DNA of 64,000 nt, taken from Ignavibacteriales bacterium (GTDB lineage Bacteria > Bacteroidota > Ignavibacteria > Ignavibacteriales > Ignavibacteriaceae). The first letter of the stretch is position 1. Each line of letters opens with the position of its first letter. The notes beneath the pieces are model-generated. The model saw only the letters and a program-made list of their open reading frames with translations, did no database searches and was not told where the DNA came from. The stretch is taken from the NCBI GenBank assembly GCA_016700155.1, contig CP065001.1, forward strand, positions 4,154,001 to 4,218,000, in the 5' to 3' direction. The position numbers were made by a program, and so were the translations under genes. Shown in pieces: positions 38,559 through 47,844 of this stretch.

Positions 38559-39368
38559 TTATTTTTCAAAAAAATCTTTTTTGATGTTTGTATCAACAAC
38601 AAACTTCCGGAAGTATGCGGTGTACGAAGTATTGCTTTTCTCCATCTCTAGCCACTCATTCATTTCATCTTCTGTCCACTGACTTTTGTGACATCTTATA
38701 GATTCAAAATGTTTTTCTCTGTGAGCTTCATTGTATTTAATTCTTACGTTAAGGTATTTTTCATCAACGGAGTTTAATTCAGCACTTGTGAAGGATGTAT
38801 CAGTTTCATCATTTGGAAAGCCTACAAAGTGAAGCGGATACTTTTCATACCACCCTTCACGCAAAATTATTTCTGTGGTAATATCACTTATTGCACGGTG
38901 GTCGGGATGACCAGTATCTCCGTCGGGACCAAAAGTAATTATCACATCAGGATTTATTTCTTCCATTAATAATTTTAACTTTTCTTTAAGTTTTGCTGTT
39001 TGCCGGAAGTATTCGCCAAGTCCAGTTCTTGAACCCAACCCATCATGAAAACCCAGGAATATCGGCGGCTCAATCCCTAATGCATTGCAAGAACAAATTG
39101 TTTCTACTTTTCGTATTTGCGCAAGGGAATCTCCTGCGGGAATTCCGGCGTGTTCACGGGTTCCATATCTTCCATCCGCTGCGAGGACAAGATATACTTT
39201 GTTATCAGCAGCATATTTGGCAAGGACGGGACCCATCGCGGTTTCGTCATCTGGGTGCGCAAGTACAACCATGATAATTTTTTCATTTGAAGCAACAGTT
39301 TCTCGTTGTCCAAATGTCATTAATGAGCAAAACAAAATCAGAATTAAGAATAGCAACCTTAATTTCAA
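38559..39368 (-). CDS. Exported PIG-L family N-deacetylase
   Basis: The 269-aa protein has a signal peptide (to about residue 20) and the zinc motif AHPDDE (His38, Asp41), then TGHPDHRAI with a second histidine pair. The PIG-L/LmbE family removes acetyl groups from N-acetylglucosamine-containing or related amide substrates. Its start lies 2 bp after the stop of the agmatine-deiminase-like gene, so it is part of the same operon. An exported member suggests use on cell-wall or environmental material; the substrate is unknown. Confidence 0.85.
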   Translation of the reverse strand: MKLRLLFLILILFCSLMTFGQRETVASNEKIIMVVLAHPDDETAMGPVLAKYAADNKVYLVLAADGRYGTREHAGIPAGDSLAQIRKVETICSCNALGIEPPIFLGFHDGLGSRTGLGEYFRQTAKLKEKLKLLMEEINPDVIITFGPDGDTGHPDHRAISDITTEIILREGWYEKYPLHFVGFPNDETDTSFTSAELNSVDEKYLNVRIKYNEAHREKHFESIRCHKSQWTEDEMNEWLEMEKSNTSYTAYFRKFVVDTNIKKDFFEK

Positions 39369-39369
39369 T

Positions 39370-40629
39370 CTAACTCTCCTTTTTTCTTTTCGGCTGCTGC
39401 TGTGTTACGCAATGAATACCTCCTCCGCCTCTGTTGATAGCAATTGGATTGATTTGAATTATTTCTTTATCAGGAAAAAGTTTTTCGAAAAGATTTTTTA
39501 CTTCCTCGTCTTTCTGCTTTTCAGATTCGGGCATTCCAACTTTCAAGTATTTAGGAATTAAGACAACTTCGTTTGAGATGAAGAAGTTAAGGTAGTTGAC
39601 GGCTTTTGTTATACGTACTGTATCTCCATTATTAAATGAATTTAAATTGAGTCCGCTTCCTCTTCTCCATTCATCATCAACCACCAACTCAGTATAAAAT
39701 TCAGGAACATTTAAATTTGGAGAAGGAACTCTTATTATCTCGAATGGTTTTCCATCAAGATCACTTGCTTGTTTAAGTATCTGGTAATTCTCTTCTAAAA
39801 TATCGTAATCAATTTTGCTGATTGGATTTTGTAATCTTTCTTCATCATCAATCTTTGTGAGCAGAATTGTATTTGGAGCAACGAATCTTGCGACTTCGTC
39901 AATGTGCCCGTTTGCACCCCCTGTAAACCAGTTATCGACTGTTGGTCCATCAAAAACCCTCTCGTTCACAGGCGAACGATTAAGCCATATTATTTTTTTG
40001 CTTCCGGTCAAACGAAGATATTCTTTTTCAATTTCATCGATCGACTTTCCCGGATTGCGTTGAAGTGCAGTTTCTTTTATAGCCATCATTACACCATTGC
40101 CGTTTACTTCCAATGCCCCGCCTTCATTCACTATTTCAGAACTGATGACTCCCAGATTAAGTCGTTCAGCTTCTCGCTTTTCGATCTTGCCATAAAGTGA
40201 ATCAGTTCTTTCTAAACGAAAATCTTTATAGACATATTCATATCCATAAGCATTCCAGTTGAAATCTGCAATTTTCATTTCACCGTCATCATTAATTAGA
40301 AAGAGGGGCCCCGGATCTCTTATCCAGTCATACCGTAATGAATCCTGTGTCCAGAAAATTTTATTTGTGTCAATATTAAACCCGAAAAGAAATTTATTTG
40401 CATTAATCCTGATTGATACATCATCGTAAATCATTTTTATATTAACTGATTTTTGAAGAGCAGAAACAATTTGAGCAATCACACTATCTTTTTTAGGATT
40501 GTCGAACCACCCGGCATAAACAGCATCCTGTGGATGAAACTCGGCGGGCATATAAAAATCGGAGTCAGGTTTTTGAGTATTACATGATAAGAACAGAAGT
40601 ACCGATAGCATAAAAAAAAATAATTTCAT
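39370..40629 (-). CDS. Lipoprotein of the agmatine deiminase / peptidylarginine deiminase family
   Basis: The 419-aa protein has a lipoprotein signal (lipobox LSC, Cys16) and the PAD_porph-type guanidino-modifying fold: YDWIRDPGPLF, NGHIDEVARF with the catalytic His and Asp, and Cys407 in GGGGIHC. The nucleophilic Cys forms a thiouronium intermediate with a guanidino group. Members hydrolyse agmatine or protein arginine; the lipoprotein form acts outside the cytoplasm. It overlaps the dipeptidase gene by 4 bp and abuts the PIG-L gene. Confidence 0.9.
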   Translation of the reverse strand: MKLFFFMLSVLLFLSCNTQKPDSDFYMPAEFHPQDAVYAGWFDNPKKDSVIAQIVSALQKSVNIKMIYDDVSIRINANKFLFGFNIDTNKIFWTQDSLRYDWIRDPGPLFLINDDGEMKIADFNWNAYGYEYVYKDFRLERTDSLYGKIEKREAERLNLGVISSEIVNEGGALEVNGNGVMMAIKETALQRNPGKSIDEIEKEYLRLTGSKKIIWLNRSPVNERVFDGPTVDNWFTGGANGHIDEVARFVAPNTILLTKIDDEERLQNPISKIDYDILEENYQILKQASDLDGKPFEIIRVPSPNLNVPEFYTELVVDDEWRRGSGLNLNSFNNGDTVRITKAVNYLNFFISNEVVLIPKYLKVGMPESEKQKDEEVKNLFEKLFPDKEIIQINPIAINRGGGGIHCVTQQQPKRKKES

Positions 40630-41882
40630 TTTATCTCTGATAAATTCATTAGTGATGGTGCTGTTTCCAATTTTAATTTTGCCGAGACTTTTTCAATATC
40701 TAGAAAAACACGGAGAAAATTTTCAGAACAGATTTTCCTGACCTCATCTTCTGTCCATCCGCGGTTAACCAACTCAATTAATAAATTAGGATATGTTGAA
40801 ACATCTTCCATTCCTTTTATTGTATAGTATATTCCATCATAGTCTCCGGCGATACCTATATGATCAACACCGATAAGATTTTTTACATAGTCAAAATGAT
40901 CGGCAAAATCTTTTACGGTAACAACAGGCATAACATCTTCGCGCTCCCATTTTTCCATTATTGAATCGACTTTAGTTTTATCATCAGGAAATTCTTTTAT
41001 GATTTTATAATAAAGAGTATCGCCCCTGTCCATCCATTCATAATGTTCTTTTCTTGTAAAGTATGGAACTGCGGTAAGCATTATCAATCCATTGTTAGCT
41101 TTTAATCGTAACAGAACATCGTCGGGCACATTCCTGTTTACATTGCATAAAGCTCTTACGTTAGAGTGGCTGAATATTACAGGTGCTTTTGTGATATCAA
41201 GAATATCATTCATTGCTTCTGCGGAGATGTGGGACATGTCAATAATAATTCCGAGACGATTCATTTCTTTTACCATCTCCTCACCGAGTTTGGAGATGCC
41301 GTTATACTTAACCGTGTCGTCGCTTCCGTCAGCGAGCTGGTTGGTGGAATACGCGAATGTAACACTGCGCAATCCAAGTTTATAAAATGATCTTACAAGG
41401 AACATATTATCACCTAATCTTACTGCGCCTTCAAGTGAAGGAAGAATAGCAATTTTTCCTTCGTTCATTGCTTGTTTCATTTCAGATGATGAGCCGACAA
41501 CAGTCAAATCGTTTTTATATTTTTCTTCAAGCCGGTATAATAAATCCCATGCTTTCAAATAGGCGTCCAACGATCTTGTTCCTCCGAAAACGTTAAGTAA
41601 CTGACCGCCCACTCCGCCCTTTCTCCAGCGGATGATGTCCGTGTGACCTTTAGTAATAGTATCAAGCTGGTAATCGTCAATATCTTTCGGACAATCTTTA
41701 CAGTCGAAATAGTGAATGAACAGATCATTATGCCCATCAATTACCGGAGATGTTTTTAGAATTTTTTCAACTATTGTCTTTGTGTTTTGGTTCTGTCCGG
41801 TTGTTGTTGATTGAAGAAAAAACAAAATGCCTGCGAAAAGCAAATAACCCTTAATCAGATTTGATACAGAAATGCCTGACAT
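40626..41882 (-). CDS. Exported membrane dipeptidase (M19 family)
   Basis: The 418-aa protein has an N-terminal export signal and the metal ligands of the renal-dipeptidase family: DGHNDLF near the N-terminus, Glu in PSLEGAVRLG, His in FSHSNVRAL and the VDHIGIAGDYDG loop. It cleaves dipeptides including D-amino-acid types. It is the first gene of the leftward four-gene group and overlaps the next gene by 4 bp (ATGA). With its neighbours it suggests periplasmic use of short peptides or arginine-containing compounds. Confidence 0.92.
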   Translation of the reverse strand: MSGISVSNLIKGYLLFAGILFFLQSTTTGQNQNTKTIVEKILKTSPVIDGHNDLFIHYFDCKDCPKDIDDYQLDTITKGHTDIIRWRKGGVGGQLLNVFGGTRSLDAYLKAWDLLYRLEEKYKNDLTVVGSSSEMKQAMNEGKIAILPSLEGAVRLGDNMFLVRSFYKLGLRSVTFAYSTNQLADGSDDTVKYNGISKLGEEMVKEMNRLGIIIDMSHISAEAMNDILDITKAPVIFSHSNVRALCNVNRNVPDDVLLRLKANNGLIMLTAVPYFTRKEHYEWMDRGDTLYYKIIKEFPDDKTKVDSIMEKWEREDVMPVVTVKDFADHFDYVKNLIGVDHIGIAGDYDGIYYTIKGMEDVSTYPNLLIELVNRGWTEDEVRKICSENFLRVFLDIEKVSAKLKLETAPSLMNLSEIK

Positions 41883-41928
41883 AAAAATACTTTCGAAAAT
41901 TATAAGAGTGGAGACTATTTAATTTTAG

Positions 41929-42405
41929 TTAATACGACCAGGACTGAAGTTCTATTACATTATCTTCAGGATCGGCAACATAACACCACGTAACTTTTCT
42001 GTCGTCTGAAGTTGAGAGAGTGACTATTTCCCCGATTTTTTTACCGCCCGAATTTAAAACTTTTTGTTGTGCATCCAAAACATTTTCTACTTCAAAGGCA
42101 ATATGCCCGAAACCCGAACGGTTAATCGGTTTATCTTTTCTTTCCGCCGAAGGGCTGTAACTGAATATTTCTAAAGTCGGTCCGTTATCCCATCCCGGCA
42201 AACGGAGATGAACTCCCCTTACAGAAACATTTTTAATTGAAGTTCCTTTTTCAATTCCCTCTCCCGAGTAATTTCTTTCCGGAGGAACAAGCACACAGCC
42301 AAAAACATTGATATAAAATTCTGAAAGTGATTTCCAGTCTTCAGCGATAAGGTTAGTGTGAACGTATTTTACTTTAATCATTTTATCATCTGCTTTAAAA
42401 CCCAT
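41929..42405 (-). CDS. VOC-family (glyoxalase-like) protein
   Basis: The protein is up to 158 aa, with paired beta-alpha-beta-beta-beta modules: VKYVHTNLIAEDWKSLSEFYINVFG and GFGHIAFEVENV. Its final strand YVADPEDNVIELQSW carries the usual metal-binding Glu. The substrate is unknown; relatives include glyoxalases and bleomycin-resistance proteins. The start could be 42405 or the ATG at 42381. It begins 4 nt after the stop of the SnoaL-like gene, so it is in the same operon. Confidence 0.85.
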   Translation of the reverse strand: MGFKADDKMIKVKYVHTNLIAEDWKSLSEFYINVFGCVLVPPERNYSGEGIEKGTSIKNVSVRGVHLRLPGWDNGPTLEIFSYSPSAERKDKPINRSGFGHIAFEVENVLDAQQKVLNSGGKKIGEIVTLSTSDDRKVTWCYVADPEDNVIELQSWSY

Positions 42406-42409
42406 GGGA

Positions 42410-42763
42410 CTATTGTTGAATTTGCATCAAGTAAGAAGTCAAACGTTTTATAAGTCCGTCTTTCATTTCAAACACATCACAAAAAACAAGATTGATATAT
42501 TCGGCATCTTTTTTCTTTGCTCGGACAGTCCCCTCGGTGATGACAACATTATTTTCTTCAGTTGCCCTTTTAACAATTATAACGGGTTTTCCTTCAAAAG
42601 CAGGGTTTTCAATTTCTTTATCAAAAGCATCTTTACCTTTTAGATGAAATACTCCGGGCAATATCCACTCAACATCATCAGAAAGACACGAAAGTATTTT
42701 TTCGTGATCTGACTTATTGAAGCCATCAATATAATTTTCTACAACTTTTTTATTCGCCGACAT
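42410..42763 (-). CDS. SnoaL-like / NTF2-fold protein
   Basis: The 117-aa NTF2-fold protein has an N-terminal helix VVENYIDGFNKSDHEKILSCLSDDVEW, typical of SnoaL-like polyketide cyclase relatives, and a closing beta-sheet YINLVFCDVFEMKDGLIKRL. Such proteins bind or isomerise small hydrophobic molecules; the ligand is unknown. It lies 3 bp after the DHFR-like gene. Confidence 0.85.
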   Translation of the reverse strand: MSANKKVVENYIDGFNKSDHEKILSCLSDDVEWILPGVFHLKGKDAFDKEIENPAFEGKPVIIVKRATEENNVVITEGTVRAKKKDAEYINLVFCDVFEMKDGLIKRLTSYLMQIQQ

Positions 42764-42766
42764 AAT

Positions 42767-43399
42767 TCATCCCTTGTATTTAACATTGTAGTACAGGTGC
42801 GTAACAGTTGGTGAATTAATAACATTACTTATTTCAAGCTCAAAGTTTGTTGATTTAATTTTTTCAAAAAGGCGTACACCCTTTCCCATTATCATAGGGG
42901 CTGCGTGAAGCGTGAATTCATCTATCAATCCGGCATTAAGATACTGCATTATAACATCTGCGCCGCCTGATATTCTAACATCTTTATTTCCCGCGGCTTC
43001 TTTTGCTTTTTGTAAAATGGAGTGAATGTTTTCGCTTGTAAAATAAAAAGTTGTTCCGCCGGGTCTTATCCATGGTTCTCTTTTTTCTTTTGTAAGCACA
43101 TATACAGGACAGTGGAACGGGGCTTCTTCTGGCCAGTTAGCCTCACCTTCTATAAACATTTTCTTTCCCATTATGTTTGCGCCGATCCTGTTGAAAATGT
43201 TTTCGATTATATCGTTATCAACATTGTCCGTCTCACCGCCTTCAAGTTTAATATGGTTACGAAATGATTTTTGTTTAAACATCCAGTTATGGATTTGAAT
43301 TCCTCCGTCACCAAGCGGATTACTTGCGCCGCCGTTTAGTCCGGCAATAAACCCGTCGATTGTGATTCCGACATCAAAGAAGACTTTGCTCATATTCAA
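42767..43399 (-). CDS. Dihydrofolate-reductase-like (RibD C-terminal type) protein
   Basis: The 210-aa protein has VFFDVGITIDGFIAGLNGG at the N-terminus, NIMGKKMF and the dinucleotide-binding VRISGGADVIMQYLNAGLIDEF. This is the RibD_C/DHFR-like fold family that uses NAD(P)H; the substrate is unknown, and it is not the housekeeping DHFR. It is the first of three tightly spaced genes with the SnoaL-like and VOC genes. Confidence 0.88.
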   Translation of the reverse strand: MNMSKVFFDVGITIDGFIAGLNGGASNPLGDGGIQIHNWMFKQKSFRNHIKLEGGETDNVDNDIIENIFNRIGANIMGKKMFIEGEANWPEEAPFHCPVYVLTKEKREPWIRPGGTTFYFTSENIHSILQKAKEAAGNKDVRISGGADVIMQYLNAGLIDEFTLHAAPMIMGKGVRLFEKIKSTNFELEISNVINSPTVTHLYYNVKYKG

Positions 43400-43417
43400 A
43401 TTCCTGTGCTCATTAAT

Positions 43418-44854
43418 TCACACCTGAACATTCTTCCATTTGCCTCTTGTAAATAACCAGAGAGTAAAAAGCCCTACGGAAGTTTCCGAAATAAATATCG
43501 CCCAGAAAATTCCGATGTATCCGAGATCAAGGATTTTCGACATTGTATATGCAAGAGGAATCTGAATCAACCAGAAAAAAACAAAATTAATTTTCGTTGG
43601 AGTTATTGTATCGCCCGCACCGTTAAATGCCTGGCTTGATACCATCCACCAGCCGTAAACAAAATATGAGTATGATACAATGTGAAGCCATTCACTGCCG
43701 ATAGTGATTACACCCGCATCATCAGTAAATATTCCGATGAGTTTACCGCTGAAAAGAAAAAACACAACAGCGACACAAATAAGGAATGCCATGTTCCAGT
43801 AACCTGTTATCCAGACGGAACGTTCCGCACGGTCCGGCTGCTTTGCGCCAAGGTTTTGACCAACTAAAGTTGCCGCGGCATTAGACATTCCCCACGCAGG
43901 CATCATCGAGAACATCATTATCCTGATTGCAATTGTTGCACCCGCAATTGCCTGGCTTCCGAATTCTGAAATTATCCTCATTATAAAAATCCACGATGTC
44001 ATTGCAATGATCATCTGTCCTATTCCGCCAAGCGAAGTTTTGATTATCTGCGAGATTATTTCCCAATTTATTTTTAAGTAGGATGATAAAATTATTATGT
44101 GTTTACCACCTTTGAAGAGGAACCATATTTGCAACAGTACACCAATACCTCTGCCGATGTTTGTTGCTATTGCCGCGCCTTCAATTCCGTATGCTGGAAT
44201 CGGTCCCCATCCGAAAATAAGTATCGGGTCAAGAATAATATTAAAACCATTTGCTATCCATAATACGCGCATTGCAATTGCCGCATCGCCCGCTCCACGG
44301 AATATCGCGTTGATCATGAATAACAGCATAATTACAATGTTGCCGCCGAGCATCCATTGCATATAACCATAACCGTGCTGCAGTACCCATTGATCTCCGC
44401 CCATCAAAGCAAGAAGATCTTTTGCGAAAAATATTCCTGCTATAGAAAAAGGAACGGAAGCAACAACAGCAATAATTATAGCCTGTACCGCACTTATGCC
44501 GGCTTTTTCTTTTTCCTTTTCGCCAACTCGTCGAGCGACAATAGCTGTGACCGCCATGGACAATCCCATGGCAATAGAATAAAGAAGAAAGAGATAAGTT
44601 TCGGTCAGTCCAACTGTCGCAACCGCAGAAGCGCCGAGCGAACCGACGAAGTATATATCAACTACTGCAAAAACAGATTCCATTATCAATTCAAGTATCA
44701 TTGGAACCGCAAGCAGAAAAATTGCCTTCCCGATTTTTATTTGTGTATAATCTGCTTCGCTTCCGCGTATTGCATCTTTTAGTTCCTGCCAGACACCGGA
44801 TGAATTTTCAGATGGAGTAGCTTCTTTAATTTCTAAATCAGATTCTTCAGACAT
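43418..44854 (-). CDS. MATE-family efflux transporter
   Basis: The 478-aa protein has an N-terminal acidic cytoplasmic tail and twelve membrane helices in two homologous halves (AIFLLAVPMILELIMES; SLGGIGQMIIAMTSW). The pattern is that of the NorM/DinF superfamily, which exports cationic drugs or metabolites using Na+ or H+. It is 18 bp upstream of the DHFR-like gene and may share its transcript. Confidence 0.92.
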   Translation of the reverse strand: MSEESDLEIKEATPSENSSGVWQELKDAIRGSEADYTQIKIGKAIFLLAVPMILELIMESVFAVVDIYFVGSLGASAVATVGLTETYLFLLYSIAMGLSMAVTAIVARRVGEKEKEKAGISAVQAIIIAVVASVPFSIAGIFFAKDLLALMGGDQWVLQHGYGYMQWMLGGNIVIMLLFMINAIFRGAGDAAIAMRVLWIANGFNIILDPILIFGWGPIPAYGIEGAAIATNIGRGIGVLLQIWFLFKGGKHIIILSSYLKINWEIISQIIKTSLGGIGQMIIAMTSWIFIMRIISEFGSQAIAGATIAIRIMMFSMMPAWGMSNAAATLVGQNLGAKQPDRAERSVWITGYWNMAFLICVAVVFFLFSGKLIGIFTDDAGVITIGSEWLHIVSYSYFVYGWWMVSSQAFNGAGDTITPTKINFVFFWLIQIPLAYTMSKILDLGYIGIFWAIFISETSVGLFTLWLFTRGKWKNVQV

Positions 44855-45003
44855 TATGCTCCGTTAATAGTACGACACTCTTTTATTTAGAAAAGTTTAT
44901 GGTGTGTATTAAATAGAAATAATTTGATTTGAAAAAGATAAAACTTTTACTGCACCAGATTAGCAAAAATTTTCAGCCCATCAAAAGAATATTATTTGAG
45001 TCA

Positions 45004-45381
45004 TTACTTTTTCTTCAAGGGCTTATTCAGATTTTCTATAACTCGTGACTTTGTGATCTTTGTTATTAACGCGTAAGGAATTTTTTTATCAAGCGGGAAC
45101 TGGATTGCCCCTTTAGAAGTTTTGTATTCTTTCAGTTCCTTTGAAAACACCTCTATCGCTTTTGACCCGGGATAAAATCCAATATGATTGTTGAATGCAG
45201 CAAAGTGAACCAAGTTTCCTTTCAACTTGAAAGTTGGTATCTGGTAACTTATAGCCTCTTCAGCTAATGGGGCGGCTTTGTGTATTGTCTTTCTGACTTC
45301 TTCAAGAAGTTGTTTTACTTCTTTCGGAAAAGTATTTATGTATTCGTCAATAGTTTCAAATGTGATTTTCGAGGAGATCAT
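45004..45381 (-). CDS. DUF1801 (YdhG-like) protein, copy 1
   Basis: The 125-aa protein has the family core IDEYINTFPKEVKQLLEEVRKTIHKAAPLAEEAISYQIPTFKLKGNLVHFAAFNNHIGFYPG in order. The fold resembles frataxin-like YdhG of Bacillus, proposed as an iron chaperone; the function here is unproven. It has a close paralogue at 45890-46267, with the SRPBCC gene between the two. Confidence 0.88.
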   Translation of the reverse strand: MISSKITFETIDEYINTFPKEVKQLLEEVRKTIHKAAPLAEEAISYQIPTFKLKGNLVHFAAFNNHIGFYPGSKAIEVFSKELKEYKTSKGAIQFPLDKKIPYALITKITKSRVIENLNKPLKKK

Positions 45382-45426
45382 AATTTCTTTCGATAATTAT
45401 TAAACGATCAATAAAGCCGGATAAAC

Positions 45427-45876
45427 TTATTTTTCAGCAAGCTCTTTTAATTTTTGTAAAGCATTGGGCCACATACCTTCGAACATTTCCTTGTAGTCAT
45501 CATTGATGTCCATATCAACACGCAGTTCTGTTTTTCCATTAATGTCTTTGAAAGTGTAATTTTCAAGTGAACCAGCCCATTGTTTAACCTCATCGCTCGT
45601 TGTGTCTTCTTTACCATCTTGAACCACCCCAAGATGTTCGATTGAAATATATTCATGCTTTCTGTTTTCTTTTATCCGGCTTACCATTCCTCCCATAATA
45701 CCATTTTCGTTCGGTCCAAGAAAAAGAATTTTACTTCCCTTCTCCCAGCCGCCAACATAATGTGAGCCTGGTGAAAAAACATCCGTCCATTCACGATAAG
45801 TTTTATCCTCAAGCATTGTATTCCAGACTTTTTCTTTAGGTGCATCAATCTCAATCTTGAAATTTAGTTTTTGCAT
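45427..45876 (-). CDS. SRPBCC (AHSA1-like) protein
   Basis: The 149-aa protein has the START/SRPBCC ligand-binding fold: LNFKIEIDAPKEKVWNTMLEDKTYREWTDVF at the start and ELRVDMDINDDYKEMFEGMWPNALQKLKELA at the end. It may bind a hydrophobic ligand in a cavity; no ligand can be assigned. It lies between two DUF1801 copies, 13 bp downstream of the second. Confidence 0.88.
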   Translation of the reverse strand: MQKLNFKIEIDAPKEKVWNTMLEDKTYREWTDVFSPGSHYVGGWEKGSKILFLGPNENGIMGGMVSRIKENRKHEYISIEHLGVVQDGKEDTTSDEVKQWAGSLENYTFKDINGKTELRVDMDINDDYKEMFEGMWPNALQKLKELAEK

Positions 45877-45889
45877 TACGCGCTCCTTA

Positions 45890-46267
45890 TTATTTTTTTG
45901 TGATTTTTTTTGACGAATTTTCTTTTACTCTGTATTTGACAATCTTACTTATCAGTGATAACGGCATTGGTTCATCAATAGGAAACTGTACTGATCCTTT
46001 AGACGATTTGTACTTTGATATTTCTTTTCTGAATGCTTTTAGTCCTGATGGTGCCGGATAAAAACCGATGTGATTTTTAAACGCAGCGAAGTGAACAAGA
46101 TTTCCATTCAATTTAAATGTCGGTATCTGATAGTTGATGGTTTCTTCTGCTTCGGGTGCAGAGTTTATAATAGCCTGACGCACCTGTTCGAGAATTTTTT
46201 GTATTTCTTGCGGGAAATTTTTTATATAGTCATCAATACTTTTAACTGTTTTCATATTTGATTTCAT
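45890..46267 (-). CDS. DUF1801 (YdhG-like) protein, copy 2
   Basis: The 125-aa paralogue of the protein at 45004-45381 has the same length and the shared blocks IPTFKLNGNLVHFAAFKNHIGFYP and SKGSVQFPIDEPMP. The close similarity and the single gene between them suggest a local duplication. The function is unknown. Confidence 0.88.
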   Translation of the reverse strand: MKSNMKTVKSIDDYIKNFPQEIQKILEQVRQAIINSAPEAEETINYQIPTFKLNGNLVHFAAFKNHIGFYPAPSGLKAFRKEISKYKSSKGSVQFPIDEPMPLSLISKIVKYRVKENSSKKITKK

Positions 46268-46386
46268 ATACCACCTACCGATTTTTTATAATGAAATACA
46301 ATTGCTTTTGAACTTAATTTTTTTGTATCCATAAACTGCTGTTTGCCCACAAGTAAACAACTGGAAAATTGTGCCGACAGGAAATA

Positions 46387-46905
46387 TTATTTACTACACA
46401 ACCTATATACATCCGTTTTTTCATGCTTTGAATAAAACTCAAATCCAAATCTTTCCATCAATTTAATCGAGCGAATATTTTGCGGATCGACATCACCTTC
46501 AATAAACTTTAGGCCCATTGTTTTGAACCCGAAATCAAGTACGGCAGGAATAACTTCTTTCATAATTCCTCTGCCCTGATCCCGCGGAATAACTTCAAAC
46601 CCAATTTCCGCTTTCGATTCTTTTTTTGAAATTTGAAAAAGACAAATTGTCCCAATAATTTTTTGTGTGTCTTTCCTTGTTACTCCCCAATAGATCGATT
46701 CATTATTCAAAATATTGTCATTAATTTTTTTTATAAATGCCCTTGCGTCATCTATGGTTTTTGCTTTTTGTCTATCCAGATACCGGGCAACACTGTCATC
46801 CGAACGCAATAAAAATATTTCATTATCATCGGTCTGGATCAGTTGACGCAGAATGAAATTTTCGGTTTCCAAATTCGGAAAAGGTGTAAATGTAATATCA
46901 TTCAT
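46387..46905 (-). CDS. GNAT-family N-acetyltransferase (RimJ/RimL-like)
   Basis: The 172-aa protein opens with LETENFILRQLIQTDDNEIF, typical of the RimJ/RimL branch, has the acetyl-CoA pyrophosphate loop in IPRDQGRGIMKE and ends with RSIKLMERFGFEF. It would acetylate an amine, possibly on a protein N-terminus or small molecule. It is preceded by a 52-bp gap to the alpha/beta hydrolase gene. Confidence 0.9.
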   Translation of the reverse strand: MNDITFTPFPNLETENFILRQLIQTDDNEIFLLRSDDSVARYLDRQKAKTIDDARAFIKKINDNILNNESIYWGVTRKDTQKIIGTICLFQISKKESKAEIGFEVIPRDQGRGIMKEVIPAVLDFGFKTMGLKFIEGDVDPQNIRSIKLMERFGFEFYSKHEKTDVYRLCSK

Positions 46906-46957
46906 AAAACTTCTTTAAAAATTATAATTATATGTTTTTAATACCATTCTACAATTA

Positions 46958-47833
46958 TCAATTTTCAAAAAATCCTTTTGGAGTTTCTCCTTTCAGAAAT
47001 GGTTCGATGAAAGCAATAAGAAGATCAGGCTGACTTATAACTGCGGTATGCGATGTTGCAGGTAAAATTGCTAACCGGGATTCAGGTAAAGGTTTTCCCA
47101 TATCACCCATTACACCACCGCCAAGAAGCCGGAACATAGAAACAATATGTTCAAGTGTTGCTACGTCTGCATCGCCCGCAATGATCAGCACAGGGGTTTT
47201 CAATTTTTTAACTTCTTCTTCCAAAGACATTGGTTCATGTTCAAGCGCAATCATCTTTTTAAGGAACGCAATATATGCATCCGGATTTTCTGCCTGCTTA
47301 TGTTTTTCTGCAAAGAAAGGCATAGTAAGAAACATCTCGGGTGTCATCATCGGTATGAATTCAGTGTATGCAGGCTGCCAGCCTTTAAGATCATAAGCAC
47401 CAGAGGCAAAGATAAGTTTGTTCACCTTCTGCGGCTGGCTGATAGCGAGCTGCAATCCTACCTGGGCTCCCATTGAATAACCAAACACATCAGCTTTATT
47501 TAACCCTACTTCATCCATAAAATCAGCAACATCATCAGCGAGATTCTGATATGTAATTGGTCTGTCAATATCTTCCGTATGACCATGTCCCTGAAATTCC
47601 AGAGCATAAACCATGTGCGTTTCCGCAAGCATTGGTATGATCTTTCCCATACTCATAATATCCATATGAGCACCAGTCAAGACTATAAGTGGGTTGCCTT
47701 TGCCGGAAACTTCGTAGTACATTTTCATTCCGTTAACATCAGCATATTTGCCGGAACTGTTCTCATTTTGTGCAAATGATATAAACGAAATTGCCAGCAG
47801 AAACACGACTAAAGACTTTATTTTCATATTCAA
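46958..47833 (-). CDS. Exported alpha/beta hydrolase
   Basis: The 291-aa protein has a signal peptide (cleavage near FAQ at 20-22), nucleophile Ser120 in FGYSMGAQ, an LTGAHMD oxyanion region and a late LPATSHTAV histidine. It is a periplasmic or secreted esterase/lactonase-like enzyme whose substrate is unknown. It starts 12 bp after the stop of the SRPBCC gene upstream. Confidence 0.88.
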   Translation of the reverse strand: MNMKIKSLVVFLLAISFISFAQNENSSGKYADVNGMKMYYEVSGKGNPLIVLTGAHMDIMSMGKIIPMLAETHMVYALEFQGHGHTEDIDRPITYQNLADDVADFMDEVGLNKADVFGYSMGAQVGLQLAISQPQKVNKLIFASGAYDLKGWQPAYTEFIPMMTPEMFLTMPFFAEKHKQAENPDAYIAFLKKMIALEHEPMSLEEEVKKLKTPVLIIAGDADVATLEHIVSMFRLLGGGVMGDMGKPLPESRLAILPATSHTAVISQPDLLIAFIEPFLKGETPKGFFEN

Positions 47834-47844
47834 TTCTTCCTTAG

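Noticed and set aside
44357..44782. 141-codon plus-strand frame inside the MATE gene
   Set aside because: It is an antisense shadow; its Asn/Arg-rich sequence has no domain.
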